Shown here piece by piece: positions 60,801-64,000 of a DNA stretch of 64,000 bases. The first letter of the stretch is position 1, and each line of letters begins with the position of its first letter. The DNA is taken from positions 1 to 64,000 of the forward strand of contig WFMF01000638.1 in NCBI GenBank assembly GCA_011033025.1, written 5' to 3'. Origin of the DNA: Beroe forskalii (taxonomy: Eukaryota > Ctenophora > Nuda > Beroida > Beroidae). A program made the position numbers and the translations under genes. The notes below the pieces were generated by a model. It worked only from the letters and a program-made list of their open reading frames with translations, was not told the DNA's origin and did no database searches.

Positions 60801-60951
60801 ACGAGCATTCAATTAACTTCTCTTAGTCAAGTCTTCAAGTTTACATTCGTTCGAGCATCACTAATCAGTCATCGCAGGATTAAATAATAGGCTAATTACG
60901 ATCAATAAGCGGTCAAAGTCACGTCTCCAATCTCCATAGAAAAGGGAATTG
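57865..60951. other. non-coding stretch, no gene recognised
   Basis: Contains a CRE (TGATGACGTCA, 58298), a two-copy tandem of CAGCGGGTCATACATCGTA (58566-58603), GGGAGTCCT-type inverted bits at 58466-58515, a half CCAAT element (59521) and the hairpin at 60555-60601. Open frames here lack domain character. Confidence 0.5.
60555..60601. ncRNA. 22-bp-arm hairpin, possible small-RNA precursor or MITE
   Basis: Left arm starts ACTTCGGAGTTCTGAC and ends TGCCTC; right arm starts GAGGCAGTCAG and ends AATTCTGAAGT; loop AGG. All 22 positions pair as RNA if two G-U pairs are allowed on the plus transcript. A 3-nt loop is short for a microRNA precursor, so a palindromic repeat is as likely. Confidence 0.25.
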
Positions 60952-61190
60952 ATGAAAAGGGAATTGATGAAAAGGGAATTGATGAAAAGGGAATTGATGA
61001 AAAGGGAATTGATGACATCATTATCATAGCTTAGAAAAGGGAATTGATGACATCTTCATAGTTTAGAAAAGGGAATAGATAGCTTAGAAAAGGGAATAGA
61101 TGACAGCATCAAAGCTTAGAAAAAGGAATTGATGACATCATAATAGTTTAGAAAGAGAAATTGGGAATAGTTTAGGAGGAGGAATAAATG
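60952..61190 (+). repeat. tandem array built from the CRE-type motif's 3' half
   Basis: Five copies of AAAAGGGAATTGATG (16-bp period) run into units of GATGACATCATTATCATAG, CTTAGAAAAGGG and AATTGATGACATC. The latter follow the same order as the dispersed CRE motif, with ACATCA for ACGTCA. It lies downstream of the centrin gene. Confidence 0.7.
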
Positions 61191-61291
61191 ACATCGAACC
61201 GCCTATTTTTCGTGCACAGCAATGATAGTCCCACAGCTCCGGCTTAGAAGAGCGTCCCAAAACAAAGCACCGACTACGTTGCATTTTCGAG

Positions 61292-63019
<1,728 letters not shown>

Positions 63020-63119
63020 TCAGAGATAAGATACAAGGTTTACCGTCCAACTACGACATATCAGCTTTTTACCTGGCACACCATCTGCAAAACTAAACCA
63101 TCAAAATTTAGAGAATTTT

Positions 63120-63325
63120 ATAGGCCGGAAATCCATAAATTTGGTTAATAGGAAATTGGCTTCAATTTCCTTATTGGGCCCTTATTTAACCGACCCTTAA
63201 GTACAAAACTTTTGTCCAAAAGGCGGATTAAAACATGGACGGTTAAAGTGGGGCCGTTTAAATTAAAGGTAAGTTAAAAAAAAAGGGCCGGTTAAAAAAG
63301 GCCGGTTTAATAAAGGCCACTGAGG
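63120..63325. repeat. GGCCGGTTA-type dispersed repeat, copy 2
   Basis: TTTTGTCCAAAAGGCGG, GGGGCCGTTTAAATTAAAGG and GGGCCGGTTAAAAAAGGCCGG (here split by variation) echo the copy at 21170. Several GGCCGGTT units are nearly tandem. Confidence 0.6.
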
Positions 63326-64000
63326 CCGAGGTAATCAAAAAATTGCTTGAAAAATTGAAATGAGAAAAAAAATTGACTATCACAATCTGTGTAACACCAT
63401 ATGCTTTGCGCCAGTTCCTATTGGTATGCTTGATAACCGCCAGGGGGCATGGCAGGGCGGTTTCATTGTGAATGAAGAACGGCGGGGAGGGGCTCCGGAT
63501 CCGGTTTTGGCGCCGGGCTTGCGACTTCAAATCATTGTTAGGGATCCAACGGCGAGGCTCTGGGATATACTGTGCGGTATTAGGTTCAGAAAATGACTCA
63601 TTTGGAGAGGTTTTTGAGGGTGCAATAAGCATTAAGCACGTGGCAACTTAAAACATATCCTTTTAAGAGCTTTAATTGGAGCTTCAATTGGAACCCTACT
63701 TTTAATGAACGCAGATTTATCCTAAGTTTTTATTTCATCGTTCCGTTGAATAAAGAACTACAAGAAAGCACTTATTTCATGTGACTTCTGATGGTTTTGG
63801 TAAGAAGAGAAGAACTTGGCCAGGTAAAGAGCTCTATACACAGTGCAATGCAATTAACATGCAATTCTAACATTCTAGTCAACACACGAACACACATGCA
63901 TGCACATGGTAAGCAAACGCGTCAGCACAACAATTCTAGCAAGCAAACTCTGTTTTTGTTGTTGTCCACAAAAAGGATGCGAGGAGAAAAACAATAATGA
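63326..64000. other. non-coding stretch at the window's right end
   Basis: A GC-richer patch (63420-63600, with BamHI-type GGATCC twice) has open frames on both strands but no recognised domain. It may hold the missing 5' exon of centrin on the minus strand; no ATG followed by a good donor could be chosen. Confidence 0.4.

Noticed and set aside
63360..63596. 78-codon frame in the GC-richer patch near the right end
   Set aside because: An overlapping open frame on the other strand and no domain; base composition alone explains both.

Overview
This is a 64 kb piece of an AT-rich eukaryotic nuclear genome, most likely from a marine invertebrate. The extracellular domain mix (PAN/apple, kringle, discoidin, Ig, Kazal, VWD, C8), the centrin, the non-LTR retrotransposon and introns of roughly 150 bp to 3 kb all fit an animal. 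An early-branching one such as a sponge is possible, but nothing seen fixes the phylum. I found no tRNA, rRNA or prokaryote-like operon.

Layout. 1-21.7 kb has no convincing gene. It holds minisatellites, a cluster of CACGTG palindromes, and a large direct segmental duplication (7499-12947 and 14008-18180) whose first copy carries an extra 1.4 kb element. 21.7-25.6 kb (+) is a nine-exon gene for a secreted PAN-kringle-F5/8C protein. About 27.5-31.3 kb (+) is an eight-or-more-exon gene for an unrecognised protein. 31.5-36.1 kb is a nest of inserts: a GC-rich 1.6 kb segment between 14-bp direct repeats, then a 5'-truncated LINE with an intact reverse transcriptase frame lying inside a minisatellite. 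37.0-49.0 kb (-) is a twelve-exon gene for a secreted Ig-Kazal-VWD-C8 protein, with introns full of repeats and palindromes. 49.1-61.2 kb is mostly non-coding. 61.3-62.9 kb (-) is a centrin gene whose last intron is largely a 30-bp minisatellite.

Two secreted multidomain proteins dominate the coding content; centrin and the unknown protein are intracellular by appearance. There is no sign that the four genes form one pathway.

The most unusual signal is non-coding. A palindrome with two inverted CCAAT boxes, mostly spanning exactly 43 bp, recurs at eight sites. A second, roughly 43-bp near-palindrome built on a CRE (TGACGTCA) recurs on both strands. In several places the two sit within about 150 bp of each other. 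Separately, three introns lie between direct repeats of 8-13 bp and lack one canonical splice dinucleotide, and two exons carry single-base frameshifts. Either the assembly carries indel errors or these are unusual, transposon-like introns.
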